Shown here piece after piece: positions 8,796 to 19,405 of a stretch of DNA of 64,000 nt; position 1 is the stretch's first letter, and each line of letters starts with the position of its first letter. Position numbers and translations under genes: made by a program. A model generated the notes under the pieces. The model had not been told where the DNA came from. It searched no databases and saw nothing but the letters and a program-made list of their open reading frames with translations. This DNA comes from Gammaproteobacteria bacterium CG_4_10_14_0_2_um_filter_38_22. GTDB lineage: Bacteria; Pseudomonadota; Gammaproteobacteria; Coxiellales; Coxiellaceae. The stretch covers positions 1-64,000 of the forward strand of contig PFPT01000021.1 in the NCBI GenBank assembly GCA_002793195.1, read 5' to 3'.

Positions 8796-9248
8796 ATGAA
8801 AAAACAAAAGCAAAACGGCAGCACCATCATTGAAGTACTCATCGCCGCATTTATTTTTGCGTCAGCACTACTTGCATTAGTGGCTTTTCAAACCAATCTG
8901 TTACGTGATCGCTCATTGCTCAGTCAAAAAACATATGCGCTTTCATTAGCACAAAATCAAATGCAATTATTTCGAAGCTACACATCACTCACATCAAGCA
9001 CCGGTCAATTTGCCTACAGTGATATCACCAATGGGTCTAGTACAAGCACTAATTCTGGCGCTGTTTACAGTATGACGTGGACTGTTACTGACGCAACTAA
9101 TCCAACACGCAAAAATGTGAATATCACCGTAACATGGACATCCGCAACGGGCGTCACACAATCAGCAACTGATGGCGGCGTGAGACTCAACAGCATTATT
9201 GCGAGAATTGACCCGATACAAACAGGCGAAGTATCGCAATCTCTTTAA
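8796..9248 (+). CDS. pilV: Prepilin-like minor pilin, PilV-like
   Basis: 150 residues with leader MKKQKQNG and cleavage before STIIE, then the helix VLIAAFIFASALLALVAFQT. The short leader, the central SLAQNQM stretch and a beta-rich tail ending with a Trp-containing VTWTSATG segment fit PilV/GspI-like minor pilins. Eight bases after the PilW-like gene, so co-transcribed. A PilY1 tip adhesin gene, common in such operons, is absent. Confidence 0.72.
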   Translation: MKKQKQNGSTIIEVLIAAFIFASALLALVAFQTNLLRDRSLLSQKTYALSLAQNQMQLFRSYTSLTSSTGQFAYSDITNGSSTSTNSGAVYSMTWTVTDATNPTRKNVNITVTWTSATGVTQSATDGGVRLNSIIARIDPIQTGEVSQSL

Positions 9249-9263
9249 AAAAAGGATTTTCAT

Positions 9264-9836
9264 ATGAACAAAAAAATAACGCGTTTTTTTATTTTCTGCA
9301 TCCTTTTTTTTACCGTCACGGCATTTGCAGAAATATATCAATCTATCGATACAGATGGCGTCGTCACTTATTCTGATCAACCAACCACCCAATCAAAACC
9401 TGTTACATTACCCGCCGTAAACATTTCAACTCAAGCAAAAAAAACCGATATCACTGATGTAACTGACTCAACCGATCCATTAATAAAAAAAATGCCTGCT
9501 AAAAATAAACCCTATACATCATTCACAATTACTTCTCCAAAAAATCAAGAGACTTTTCAAAATGCACCAACAATTTTAGTGAACGTTTCACTAACGCCCG
9601 CTTTACAATCAGGCGATAAAATTGAATTTATGCTGGACGGCAGACCCGTTTCAGAAGCCACCTCAGATACTACTTTTTCTATTCCTAAAGCTGTAGGCAG
9701 TAAAACAGTGATTGACCGCGGCAGCCATATCGTTGAAGCGAGAATCATTAATGCGAGCGGAGATATCATTATCACAACACCCCCTGTTACTATTTTTACG
9801 CACTACGCTACTGTTACACAACAACAAACACGGTGA
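9264..9836 (+). CDS. DUF4124-domain exported protein
   Basis: 190 residues with a signal peptide ending at FAEIYQ. The immediately following segment YQSIDTDGVVTYSDQP is the DUF4124 signature, a small periplasmic domain of unknown function. The C-terminal part (about 85-180) looks like an Ig-fold domain (FTITSPKNQETF, FMLDGRPV, GSHIVEARI). It lies between minor pilin genes and pilT, 15 bases after the first and four before the second. A pilus-linked periplasmic role is inferred from position only. Confidence 0.78.
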   Translation: MNKKITRFFIFCILFFTVTAFAEIYQSIDTDGVVTYSDQPTTQSKPVTLPAVNISTQAKKTDITDVTDSTDPLIKKMPAKNKPYTSFTITSPKNQETFQNAPTILVNVSLTPALQSGDKIEFMLDGRPVSEATSDTTFSIPKAVGSKTVIDRGSHIVEARIINASGDIIITTPPVTIFTHYATVTQQQTR

Positions 9837-9840
9837 TTTT

Positions 9841-10890
9841 ATGAGCGATATTATTGAAATGATGAAATACGTTGTCAATCAAAAATGTTCTGATTTGCAT
9901 TTATCAGCTGGTGAAAAACCCATTGTGCGCAAAAGTGGCGAACTACACCGACTCGATCATCCTGTATTGTCTTCAGATGATTTAAAAAGTATTGTCAAAG
10001 AAATTACAACTGAAACACAATTTCACACATTAGAAGAAGAATTAGAATTAGACTTTAGTTACGCAATCGAAGGATTTTCTCGATATCGTATTAATGCATT
10101 TTATCAATCACGCGGACTCAGTTTGTCGCTTCGTACATTGTCATATACCGTTCCAACATTAGAAGAAATCCATATTGTTAACCCTATCTTTAAAAAAATG
10201 ACTAACTACCCGAATGGCTTGGTTTTAATTACTGGCGCAACAGGTTCTGGTAAAAGTACAACGCTGGCTGCTTTAATCAATGAAATCAACAGCAATCCTG
10301 AATCACGCAAACATATTTTAACTATTGAAGATCCGATCGAATATGTTTTCAAAAGCAAATCATGCTTAATTCAACAGCGTGAAGTAGGAAAAGATACCAA
10401 GGTATTTCAACACGCATTACGTGCAGCATTGCGTGAAGATCCCGATATTATTATGGTCGGTGAAATGCGTGATTTAGAAACCATTCGTTTAGCATTAACT
10501 GCCTCAGAAACAGGGCATTTGGTATTTGCTACTTTACACACCAGTTCTGCTGCGCATGCGATTGACCGCATCATCGATGTTTTTCCTGGCGGTGAAAAAG
10601 ACATGATTCGTGCGATGCTCGCTGAATCATTGCGCGCCGTCATTGCACAACGATTATTTAAAACACCGGATGGTGGTGTTCATCCCGCACACGAAATTTT
10701 AATGTGCACTGGGGCTGTCAGAAATCTCATTCGCGAACATAAAATTGCACAGATGTATTCAGCCATGCAAACTGGTCGTCAATATGGCATGAACACAATG
10801 GAACAAAATATCGCTGAACTATTAGAAAATAATATTATTTTACGAACAGCAGATATGGAGCCCGGCAAAGAATCAGACAATCTTGAATGA
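9841..10890 (+). CDS. pilT: Type IV pilus retraction ATPase PilT
   Basis: A cytoplasmic hexameric ATPase that depolymerises the pilus. The start at 9841 gives MSDIIEMMKYVVNQKCSDLHL, matching PilT; an upstream frame from 9712 overlaps the previous gene and is not used. 349 residues, close to the usual 344. Walker A is GATGSGKST, Walker B IIMVGEMRD, the His box ATLHTSSA, and the C-terminal motif AVRNLIREHK corresponds to the AIRNLIRE of PilT and favours PilT over PilU. No pilB, pilC or pilD is in the window. Confidence 0.93.
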   Translation: MSDIIEMMKYVVNQKCSDLHLSAGEKPIVRKSGELHRLDHPVLSSDDLKSIVKEITTETQFHTLEEELELDFSYAIEGFSRYRINAFYQSRGLSLSLRTLSYTVPTLEEIHIVNPIFKKMTNYPNGLVLITGATGSGKSTTLAALINEINSNPESRKHILTIEDPIEYVFKSKSCLIQQREVGKDTKVFQHALRAALREDPDIIMVGEMRDLETIRLALTASETGHLVFATLHTSSAAHAIDRIIDVFPGGEKDMIRAMLAESLRAVIAQRLFKTPDGGVHPAHEILMCTGAVRNLIREHKIAQMYSAMQTGRQYGMNTMEQNIAELLENNIILRTADMEPGKESDNLE

Positions 10891-11062
10891 TCATGCTTAA
10901 AACAATATGGCAACCCACTCAATAACGACACCATGGTTTTAAATTTTTTCTTAATGAACCATTAAATCAACCAATTCACTTTAACCAACTTGCTTAATAA
11001 TCAGAAATCCCTAATTATTCACCAAAAATATTTTCTTACGCGCAAAAAAAGGTAATCAAGAA

Positions 11063-11512
11063 ATGGCTCCAAAAAGATGGGTATGTATAGCAGAAAAAAT
11101 TGAGCTGATGACTGAAAAGGAATTATTCACACTGGTTGATACTTTATTTCAAAAAAACCCAGCAGTATTGATCCAACTATCGGCCTTTCTTAAAGAATCA
11201 GAAGGGCATGCTGAGATAATACCTAAATCAACATTGCGCTCATCAGAAAATCGAAACATCACATTAAATGAAATAATCACAGAAATGACGCTGTGTATTC
11301 ATCACAATGTCATTGGCTTTGTTTTTGGAAAATGCTCACAAAACACGCTTGAACAAATAAGAAGATACATGCCCCCTAACCTAAGCATTCAAGAAAGACT
11401 CACTACCCCAACCAATCAACACAGCGCAACAGGGACTCACTCTTTTTTCATCTTCCCCCCAACAGAGCAGCTTACTACCACGCCACCTCAAGCTCAAAAC
11501 GGGGTTTCTTGA
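11063..11512 (+). CDS. Hypothetical protein
   Basis: A 149-residue frame not recognised. It has no signal peptide or membrane helix. The N-terminal half is amphipathic-helical (LMTEKELFTLVDTLFQKNPAVLIQLSAFL); the C-terminal third is rich in Thr, Pro and Gln and looks disordered. AGGTAA lies about ten bases before the ATG. It stands alone 170 bases after pilT and is convergent with cpoB. A real but lineage-specific gene is plausible. Confidence 0.5.
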   Translation: MAPKRWVCIAEKIELMTEKELFTLVDTLFQKNPAVLIQLSAFLKESEGHAEIIPKSTLRSSENRNITLNEIITEMTLCIHHNVIGFVFGKCSQNTLEQIRRYMPPNLSIQERLTTPTNQHSATGTHSFFIFPPTEQLTTTPPQAQNGVS

Positions 11513-11526
11513 GTAGTCATTAAAAT

Positions 11527-12585
11527 CTACGAAGTCATGCCACCTGAAATTTGTTGCAAACGAATGCTAGCCAATTGTGCTGCCGTTGAACTTGGGTAAT
11601 CTTTTCGAATTTGCACAAATTCTTTTTTTGCTAAATCTGTTTGACCTTTTGCAGCATGAATCATCGCGATTTTCAACTTTGCATCAGACACTTTATTTGA
11701 ATGCGGATATTTTTTTACCACGGTGTCAAATTGATTAAGCGCAACATTATAATGCTGATTCATTAATGAAATTTCACCCAACCAAAAATATGCATTCACT
11801 GCAAAACGACCTTGCGGATAATCTTTAAGATAATTTGAAAATGAGGTTTTCGCTTGATTAAAATGTTTTTGCGATAATAAACGAAAAGCTTTTCCATAGG
11901 CGTTTGTCTCGCCTAAAGAAGGCGCTGCACTAGATGCGTCGCCAAGTACACTTTCTTTTTTTATTTTAGCGCTCGCAGGCATATCAGCTGAATTGTCAGC
12001 GGTCGTTGCTTTTACAGCTGACATCGCATTTGTTGTTGTATCATCAGCGACTGTATCTGTATCTGCAGCATTCCCTGTCTTCGTGGACTGCTTATTTTGT
12101 AATTGTGTTATTTGTTGTTCTATATCTTGATAATATGTTTTTTGTTGCGTAGTCAATATTTTTAATTCACGCTGATCTAATTCTACTTGACCTTGCAACT
12201 GTGAAATCCTTTGTTGCATATCACTCACTTGTTGCGGCAAATTCATTTGATTATAATTCGCCATTTGTTGCTCCAAACGCGATACACGCTGATCAACTGA
12301 GCCACTAGGCGGCGGTGCTTCCGTATTTTCTACCGATTGGGCTGCAGGTTGCTGTGAGGCCGCAGAAGCCCATTGCTGCTCTGGCGCTGTGTTTTGAGCG
12401 CTAGTAGCAGGCTGTGGAGCGTTGTCATCATTCGAAACGGTTTGCCAACCACTGCTTGAAACATCTTCAGGTTGCGTACTCACTGCATTTTGCTGCACAT
12501 CAACAACAGGCGCTTCATGCGCAAAAATAATTGATGAAAAACTCAAAGCCAAACCCAATGCAGTCATACGCAATCTAACTTTCAT
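11527..12585 (-). CDS. cpoB: Cell division coordinator CpoB (YbgF), Tol-Pal associated
   Basis: A periplasmic protein that couples the Tol machinery with PBP1B during septal synthesis. The 352 residues have a signal peptide ending at IIFA, a Gln/Ala-rich low-complexity linker, a coiled-coil trimerisation region (about 98-165), a second linker, and three TPR units (about 225-345) beginning AYGKAFRLLSQKHFNQAKTSF. Longer than E. coli CpoB because of the linkers. Six bases after pal, as in the usual pal-cpoB order, with AGGTTAG before the ATG. Confidence 0.9.
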   Translation of the reverse strand: MKVRLRMTALGLALSFSSIIFAHEAPVVDVQQNAVSTQPEDVSSSGWQTVSNDDNAPQPATSAQNTAPEQQWASAASQQPAAQSVENTEAPPPSGSVDQRVSRLEQQMANYNQMNLPQQVSDMQQRISQLQGQVELDQRELKILTTQQKTYYQDIEQQITQLQNKQSTKTGNAADTDTVADDTTTNAMSAVKATTADNSADMPASAKIKKESVLGDASSAAPSLGETNAYGKAFRLLSQKHFNQAKTSFSNYLKDYPQGRFAVNAYFWLGEISLMNQHYNVALNQFDTVVKKYPHSNKVSDAKLKIAMIHAAKGQTDLAKKEFVQIRKDYPSSTAAQLASIRLQQISGGMTS

Positions 12586-12590
12586 ATTTT

Positions 12591-13124
12591 CTAACCTTTG
12601 TTTTTATAAATAAAATCAACGCGGCGATTTAAAGCCCAAGCATGTTCGTTGTTACCAGAAACCGCTGGGTTTTCTTTTCCATAACTCACCATTTTAATTT
12701 GATTCGGATGAACACCTTGTTGCTCCAAAATGCGGGCAACACCTTGATCACGACGCCATCCCAAACCAATATTATATTCGCGACTACCTCGGTTATCTGT
12801 ATTACCTTCCAAACGAACCACTGCATTAGGATGCGCAGCAATATAATTTGCTTGAATTAAGAGTGCTTTCATATCAGATGAACGCACATCATCACTTGCA
12901 AATGCAAAGTAATAAGTTTGATTAGAAGGCGCTTTTAATGAATTTACCTTAAAGCCATTTTCAGCATTATATCCACTTGCATTATTCATGCCATAAGTTT
13001 CACTACCCGAACCATACCCTGCTGAATTGTCAGCGGCAGGTTTTTTCGAACAAGCTGATAGCATCAATACACTGCTTGCAGCAACAGCAACCAACATCAA
13101 TTTTCTCATGCTTTTTGATTTCAT
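12591..13124 (-). CDS. pal: Peptidoglycan-associated lipoprotein Pal
   Basis: An outer-membrane lipoprotein that binds peptidoglycan and TolB. 177 residues with the lipobox LSAC, a Gly/Ser/Tyr/Asn-rich linker and an OmpA-like domain containing YYFAFASDD, RLEGNTDNRGSREYNIGLGWRR and NRRVDF. The usual Asp and Arg of the diaminopimelate-binding site are visible in this block. AAGGA precedes the ATG. Between tolB and cpoB. Confidence 0.95.
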   Translation of the reverse strand: MKSKSMRKLMLVAVAASSVLMLSACSKKPAADNSAGYGSGSETYGMNNASGYNAENGFKVNSLKAPSNQTYYFAFASDDVRSSDMKALLIQANYIAAHPNAVVRLEGNTDNRGSREYNIGLGWRRDQGVARILEQQGVHPNQIKMVSYGKENPAVSGNNEHAWALNRRVDFIYKNKG

Positions 13125-13162
13125 AAAAATTCCTTATTACTTTTTAACCATTATTTAACACA

Positions 13163-14509
13163 CTATCCATTATTTAAAAATGGGGACCATGATGGATCTT
13201 GCACATCACCTTCTTGTGACGGCAAGCGCAACTTCACGCGACCATCTATAGAAACCAATCCTAAAACCTCACGACCAGCAAAACGGGTTCCATATAATAT
13301 CATTTTTCCATTTGGCGCCAAACTGGGTGAATCATCAGAACCTGAATTACTCAGTTGCGTCATTCGACCTGATGACAAGTCTTGTTTTGCAATACTAAAG
13401 GATGAGCCATCTCGATGCATGACAACCAACGTACCTCCATGCGGCGATATACAAGAACGCGCATTATAACTACCATCGAATGTCACTCGAGCAACTTGAT
13501 GGCTAGCAAAATCATAGCGATAAATTTGCGGGCCGCCTGAACGATCAGACGTGAAATACAAGTGATTTCCACTTGACGACCAAGTGGGCTCTGTATTAAT
13601 TGCATAATCATTCGTAATTTGTGTTAGTTTTTTAGTCGCTAAATTCATCACATAAATATTTAAATTGCCATTTAATGTTAACACCAATGCCAAGCGACGC
13701 GCATTGGGTGAAAAAGCAGGCGCACTATTTACACCTGGAAAAGCAGATATTTTTTCACGTCCACCGGTTGTGAGATTTTGTAAATAAATAGATTGATGAT
13801 GCCCTTCAAAAGACACATAAGCTAAACCACGACCATTCGGCGTCCATGTTGGCGACATAATAGGCTGACTCGATGTCAACAATACCTGCGGATTAAATCC
13901 ATCCTGATCAGCAACAATGAGCTGATAACGCGCACGCGGATCAACACCTTGCTTTAACACATAGGCAATTTTTGTTGTAAAAATACCGCGAACACCGGTA
14001 ATTTTTAAATAAATCATGTCGGCGATATGATGCGCCAGTTGCCGCAAACCCGGCTGAAAAACAGTAAATGTTTGACTCAACAAAATGGCATTTTTTGAAA
14101 AACCAGATTGCGCTTTATCATTTGCAGCGACAGGCGCATATAAATTGATAAGCTGAAAAGAAACTTGATAACGATTTGATCCGATTTGCTGTACTTGACC
14201 GATAACCATGTCATTCACATTTTGTTTTTGCCAATATTTTTGATCCACTTGAGATAACTGCGTTGGCTGCGGTGATAATACGCCTGGATTCAATACACGA
14301 AACTCACCACTGTTTTGTAAATCATTGGATATGACCTGCGATAAAGTTGTATTACCCGAAACAGAACTAGATTCATTTGCAAACGGTACAATAGCAATGG
14401 GTGTCGCTGCATTCACACCGTGGGTTAACTCCAAATGCAGTGCGGCTTGCGCTTGCGCAATCAACAAAAACCCTGCGAAAAATAAGCTTATTTTTCTTAA
14501 CACACTCAT
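13163..14509 (-). CDS. tolB: Tol-Pal system beta-propeller protein TolB
   Basis: A periplasmic protein that shuttles between TolA and Pal. The third of three close ATGs (14509) was chosen: GAGG lies six bases upstream and the product starts directly with a signal peptide ending at AQA. The 448 residues hold the N-terminal domain with [11 protein letters not shown] and a six-blade propeller with repeated [28 protein letters not shown] and [17 protein letters not shown] blades. Lies between tolA and pal. Confidence 0.94.
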   Translation of the reverse strand: MSVLRKISLFFAGFLLIAQAQAALHLELTHGVNAATPIAIVPFANESSSVSGNTTLSQVISNDLQNSGEFRVLNPGVLSPQPTQLSQVDQKYWQKQNVNDMVIGQVQQIGSNRYQVSFQLINLYAPVAANDKAQSGFSKNAILLSQTFTVFQPGLRQLAHHIADMIYLKITGVRGIFTTKIAYVLKQGVDPRARYQLIVADQDGFNPQVLLTSSQPIMSPTWTPNGRGLAYVSFEGHHQSIYLQNLTTGGREKISAFPGVNSAPAFSPNARRLALVLTLNGNLNIYVMNLATKKLTQITNDYAINTEPTWSSSGNHLYFTSDRSGGPQIYRYDFASHQVARVTFDGSYNARSCISPHGGTLVVMHRDGSSFSIAKQDLSSGRMTQLSNSGSDDSPSLAPNGKMILYGTRFAGREVLGLVSIDGRVKLRLPSQEGDVQDPSWSPFLNNG

Positions 14510-14590
14510 CGCACACCTCATCATTTGCGTTCAATAATGGTACTCGCTTTATCGATAAAAACAAGTTGATGCTACAACTAAAAATTCGAG

Positions 14591-15439
14591 TTAGGCTGTT
14601 CCTACGGATTGCAAAATACCCTGCGGACTCAGCGTTAACACCAATTGTCTGAAGTGATTAAATAGCGCTGGCGTTTGCGGTACAGGCAGTGGTGATGATG
14701 CCATAATTGCTTGATGCGCTGACTCATCAAGATTGCTGTTACCACTGCTTTGTTTGAGCGTAGCAGATATAACGGTGCCATCTGGCGCAACAAATACGTC
14801 ATACACGCATTTTAACTTATCATTTACCTGATCAATACGCCAATTGGATTGAATCAATGCTAAAATTTCCGCCTTGTATTTATCAATTTTACCCTGTTGT
14901 TGTGCCTGCGCTTGAATTTGCGAAATATTTTTTGCTTCGCTATTAATTTGCCGCTGAATCATTTCTTTTTGTAGTTTTTTCTGTTGAGCTAATAATTTTT
15001 TTGCTTTCGCTGCTTTAAGCGCCTTTGCTGTTGCGATTTTTTTTTGTTTTGCTGCTTGCGCTAATTTTTCTTGTCTTGCTTTTTGGGCTTTAGCAATGGC
15101 TAATTTTTTCTCAGCCGCTTTTTGTGCTGCTATTTTCGCTTGCTGTATTTTTAAAATTGCTATTTTTTCTCTTTGCAATGCTTGTTTTTGTTCAACTATT
15201 TTTTGTTGCCGCATCTTTGCTTCATGCTCCATGAGCGCATGCTGTTCATTTATTTTTTGAACCGTTGCTTGCACAGCAGATGCCGAGATCGCCTTTGCTT
15301 GAATCGTTTTTATTAATGCACTGGATGGCGGAGCACGAAACACGCTTGGCGCAAAATTAAAAATCAATACACTCAATAATACCACATGCAAAACAGCAGC
15401 AATGATCAATGGCTTCTGATAATTTTTTGCGATCTTCAT
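14591..15439 (-). CDS. tolA: Tol-Pal system protein TolA
   Basis: An inner-membrane protein that spans the periplasm and links TolQR energy to TolB/Pal. 282 residues: one transmembrane helix (about 10-31), a very long Ala/Lys/Gln helix (about 55-185), and a C-terminal domain with YKAEILALIQSNWRIDQ and a Cys-containing strand CVYDVFVAPDGTVISA followed by SSGNSNLDESAHQAI. Downstream of proS and upstream of tolB. tolQ and tolR, normally directly before tolA, are not in the window. Confidence 0.92.
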   Translation of the reverse strand: MKIAKNYQKPLIIAAVLHVVLLSVLIFNFAPSVFRAPPSSALIKTIQAKAISASAVQATVQKINEQHALMEHEAKMRQQKIVEQKQALQREKIAILKIQQAKIAAQKAAEKKLAIAKAQKARQEKLAQAAKQKKIATAKALKAAKAKKLLAQQKKLQKEMIQRQINSEAKNISQIQAQAQQQGKIDKYKAEILALIQSNWRIDQVNDKLKCVYDVFVAPDGTVISATLKQSSGNSNLDESAHQAIMASSPLPVPQTPALFNHFRQLVLTLSPQGILQSVGTA

Positions 15440-15463
15440 AGCGCTTGCACGACTCTCTATTTT

Positions 15464-16738
15464 TTATTGCCGCATGATTTTTTTCATAAAAGTATTCATA
15501 CTTATATTTTCTGCTGCATCACTCATACGATGCTTGTACTCTATTGTATCTGCATCTATACCACGTTCAGAAATAACAACACGATGCGGAATACCAATTA
15601 AATCCATATCCGCAAACATCACACCAGGACGTTCACGACGATCATCAAGCAATACCTCATATCCCGCTGCTGTTAATTTATCATATAATTTCATCGCGGC
15701 ATCACGCACGCGATAGGCTTTGTGCATTTGCATAGGAATAATTACAATTTGGAATGGCGCCATCGGCTCTGGCCAGCAAATACCTTTCTCATCATGATTT
15801 TGCTCAATACAAGCCGCAACAATACGAGAAACACCAACACCATAACAACCCATTTGCGGATGCAATGCTTTTCCATCTTCACCCAATACAGTTAAATTCA
15901 TTGATTTGCTGTATTTATCACCCAACTGAAATACATGGCCCACTTCAATACCACGTGCAAATTTCAATTTGCCTTTTCCATCAGGACTCGCATCACCTTC
16001 TTTTACGGGTTGTGTTTTTTCTAAATTTTCTGCACGCTCTATGTTTGCTGCATAATCACTGCCATCGCTATAAACCACGACATCCTCACCTGATTCTGCG
16101 AGCACTTGAAATTCGTGCGAAAATGCACCCCCAATTTGTCCGGTATCTGCCAACACTGCGCGAAAATGCAAACCCAATCGTGTAAATATAGCCGTGTAAG
16201 CTTGATACATCACCTCATAAGTTTTTTGTAATGACGCCATATCCACATGAAACGAGTAAGCATCTTTCATTAAGAACTCTCGCGCACGCATTACACCAAA
16301 ACGGGGACGAATCTCATCGCGAAACTTAGTTTGAATTTGATAAACATTAATCGGTAATTGTTTATAACTACTCAATTCGTTACGCATTAAATAAGTCACC
16401 ACTTCTTCATGCGTTGGGCCAAAGCAAAAATCACGCTCATGACGGTCTTTTATTTTTAATAATTCATTACCATATTTTTCCCAGCGATCTGTTTCCATCC
16501 ATAATTCAGCGGGCTGAATAGCAGGCATTAAAATTTCCAAGGCTCCCGCATGATTCATTTCTTCACGCACCACTTTTTCTACTTTTTTTAATATACGCAA
16601 ACCCAATGGCAACCACGTATACAACCCACTGGCTAATCGACGAATTAATCCTGCGCGTAACATCAATTTGTGACTAATTAATTCCGCATCTGCGGGCGTT
16701 TCTTTTACAGTGGCTAATAAAAATTGGCTAACAAGCAC
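15464..16738 (-). CDS. proS: Prolyl-tRNA synthetase lacking the INS editing domain
   Basis: Charges tRNA-Pro. The GTG at 16738 was chosen: AGGAG lies six bases upstream and the product [19 protein letters not shown] aligns end to end with the E. coli start. Only 424 residues, against about 570 for the usual gammaproteobacterial enzyme. Class II motifs are intact ([33 protein letters not shown]; the anticodon-binding domain with [20 protein letters not shown]). Between [11 protein letters not shown] and [12 protein letters not shown] only about ten residues remain where the INS domain that deacylates Ala-tRNA-Pro normally sits. Alphaproteobacterial enzymes share this compact form. Confidence 0.93.
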   Translation of the reverse strand: MLVSQFLLATVKETPADAELISHKLMLRAGLIRRLASGLYTWLPLGLRILKKVEKVVREEMNHAGALEILMPAIQPAELWMETDRWEKYGNELLKIKDRHERDFCFGPTHEEVVTYLMRNELSSYKQLPINVYQIQTKFRDEIRPRFGVMRAREFLMKDAYSFHVDMASLQKTYEVMYQAYTAIFTRLGLHFRAVLADTGQIGGAFSHEFQVLAESGEDVVVYSDGSDYAANIERAENLEKTQPVKEGDASPDGKGKLKFARGIEVGHVFQLGDKYSKSMNLTVLGEDGKALHPQMGCYGVGVSRIVAACIEQNHDEKGICWPEPMAPFQIVIIPMQMHKAYRVRDAAMKLYDKLTAAGYEVLLDDRRERPGVMFADMDLIGIPHRVVISERGIDADTIEYKHRMSDAAENISMNTFMKKIMRQ

Positions 16739-17131
16739 AACCATCTCCTGATTATAAATCGATAACTCAGCGCCTAGCGTCAAACGGCTCATCATCTAAA
16801 AGCCGTATTAACTAACAACAGGCACTAAAGGGTAGGAACTATTGTCATCAAGATCATTCTTTCACGCAAGTAATTTCAAAACGGAATATGCAAACATCTT
16901 AACACCCACATTGCAAAGATAAAAAATAAACAACCCACTTTACACTGAAAAAAAAGCTAAAAAATGCAAAATACAAAATGTACGTGGGTTTGAAAAACAA
17001 TATTTTGACTAAAATTTGGTTGACAGGATTCTTTCATAGAGAGTAGGATTGAAAGACATCAACCGACATTGATATCACTGAAACGTTAAGCTTTCGAAAT
17101 GACGTAAGCATTTTCCGCTTAACTCCCAATG

Positions 17132-17160
17132 AAAAACCCCGCTTCTGCGGGGTTTTTTTT
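17132..17160. terminator. Bidirectional rho-independent terminator
   Basis: A stem of ACCCCGC with GCGGGGT and a TTCT loop, flanked by an A-run on the left and eight T on the right. It can end the groESL transcript on the minus strand (five T) and, more strongly, any plus-strand transcript. Confidence 0.85.
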
Positions 17161-17181
17161 GGCCTGAGCTTTTTCTGAGCC

Positions 17182-17206
17182 CCGAGAATGGCAATGCCAT
17201 TCTCGG
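17182..17206. repeat. Perfect 11-bp inverted repeat downstream of groEL
   Basis: CCGAGAATGGC and GCCATTCTCGG are separated by three bases, about 50 bases past the groEL stop. There is no T-run beside it, so it is more likely an mRNA-stabilising 3' hairpin or an extra stem in front of the terminator than a terminator itself. Confidence 0.6.
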
Positions 17207-17255
17207 AATAAGCATAATGACAAACAATTGCACAATAATTATTGCGCCGCATTGC

Positions 17256-18995
<1,740 letters not shown>

Positions 18996-19286
18996 TTATT
19001 TTTCAATGACACCCATGATGTCTTCTTCACGCATCACGATTAACTCTTGACCATCAATCTTAATTTCAGTACCAGCATATTTACCGAAAACAACGGTATC
19101 ATCTTTCTTCACCGCCAATGGAATCACTTTCCCATCTGTCAACATTTTGCCAGAACCAATTGCAACAACAACGCCACGAACGGGCTTTTCAGTTGCTGAG
19201 TCTGGAATGACAATTCCGCCTGCAGATGTACGTTCTTCATCTAAACGCTTGATCACAACACGATCATGTAATGGTCGAATATTCAC
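18996..19286 (-). CDS. groES: Co-chaperonin GroES (Hsp10)
   Basis: The heptameric lid of the GroEL chamber. 96 residues with the [18 protein letters not shown] start, the mobile loop [12 protein letters not shown] and [21 protein letters not shown], all standard. GAGGAGATTAAGG precedes the ATG. First gene of groESL under a heat-shock-type promoter. Confidence 0.98.
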   Translation of the reverse strand: MNIRPLHDRVVIKRLDEERTSAGGIVIPDSATEKPVRGVVVAIGSGKMLTDGKVIPLAVKKDDTVVFGKYAGTEIKIDGQELIVMREEDIMGVIEK

Positions 19287-19364
19287 CTTAATCTCCTCAA
19301 AATACTTTTTACATTTCCACCGGGGTCACAATCATACTGCCTAATCGCCCCGATGCCTAACACA

Positions 19365-19390
19365 ATATGGGCAAATATCTAGAATTCAAG
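19365..19390 (-). promoter_or_regulatory. Sigma-32-type heat-shock promoter of groESL
   Basis: On the minus strand CTTGAA (19390-19385) and CCCATAT (19371-19365) are separated by 13 bases, matching the known RpoH consensus CTTGAA-N11 to 16-CCCCAT. It lies about 80 bases before the groES start, in the gap after hslO. An eight-G tract sits immediately upstream of the -35. Confidence 0.78.
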
Positions 19391-19405
19391 GGGGGGGTGT
19401 GTGAA

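Larger units (their letters stand above)
16739..17255. other. Intergenic region between proS and groEL
   Basis: About 500 bases without a supported gene. It contains a strong hairpin terminator (17132-17160), a perfect 11-bp stem hairpin (17182-17206), and a TTGACA at 17020-17025 reading toward the terminator on the plus strand. The rest is AT-rich. An open frame on the minus strand at 17034-17252 runs through both hairpins and is not considered coding. Confidence 0.6.

Noticed and set aside
9712-9840. Extended N-terminus of PilT from 9712
   Set aside because: The extra 43 residues overlap the DUF4124 gene in another frame and do not resemble PilT; the start at 9841 matches the family.
15754-16185. 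143-codon plus-strand frame opposite proS
   Set aside because: His/Gln/Leu-rich antisense shadow of the synthetase, without a start signal.
17034-17252. 72-codon open frame on the minus strand after groEL
   Set aside because: It runs through a rho-independent terminator and a perfect hairpin, has no Shine-Dalgarno and no recognisable sequence.
19390-19397. Eight-G tract upstream of the groESL -35 as a phase-variable element
   Set aside because: Short, outside the spacer and outside any reading frame; chaperonin genes are not expected to be phase variable.
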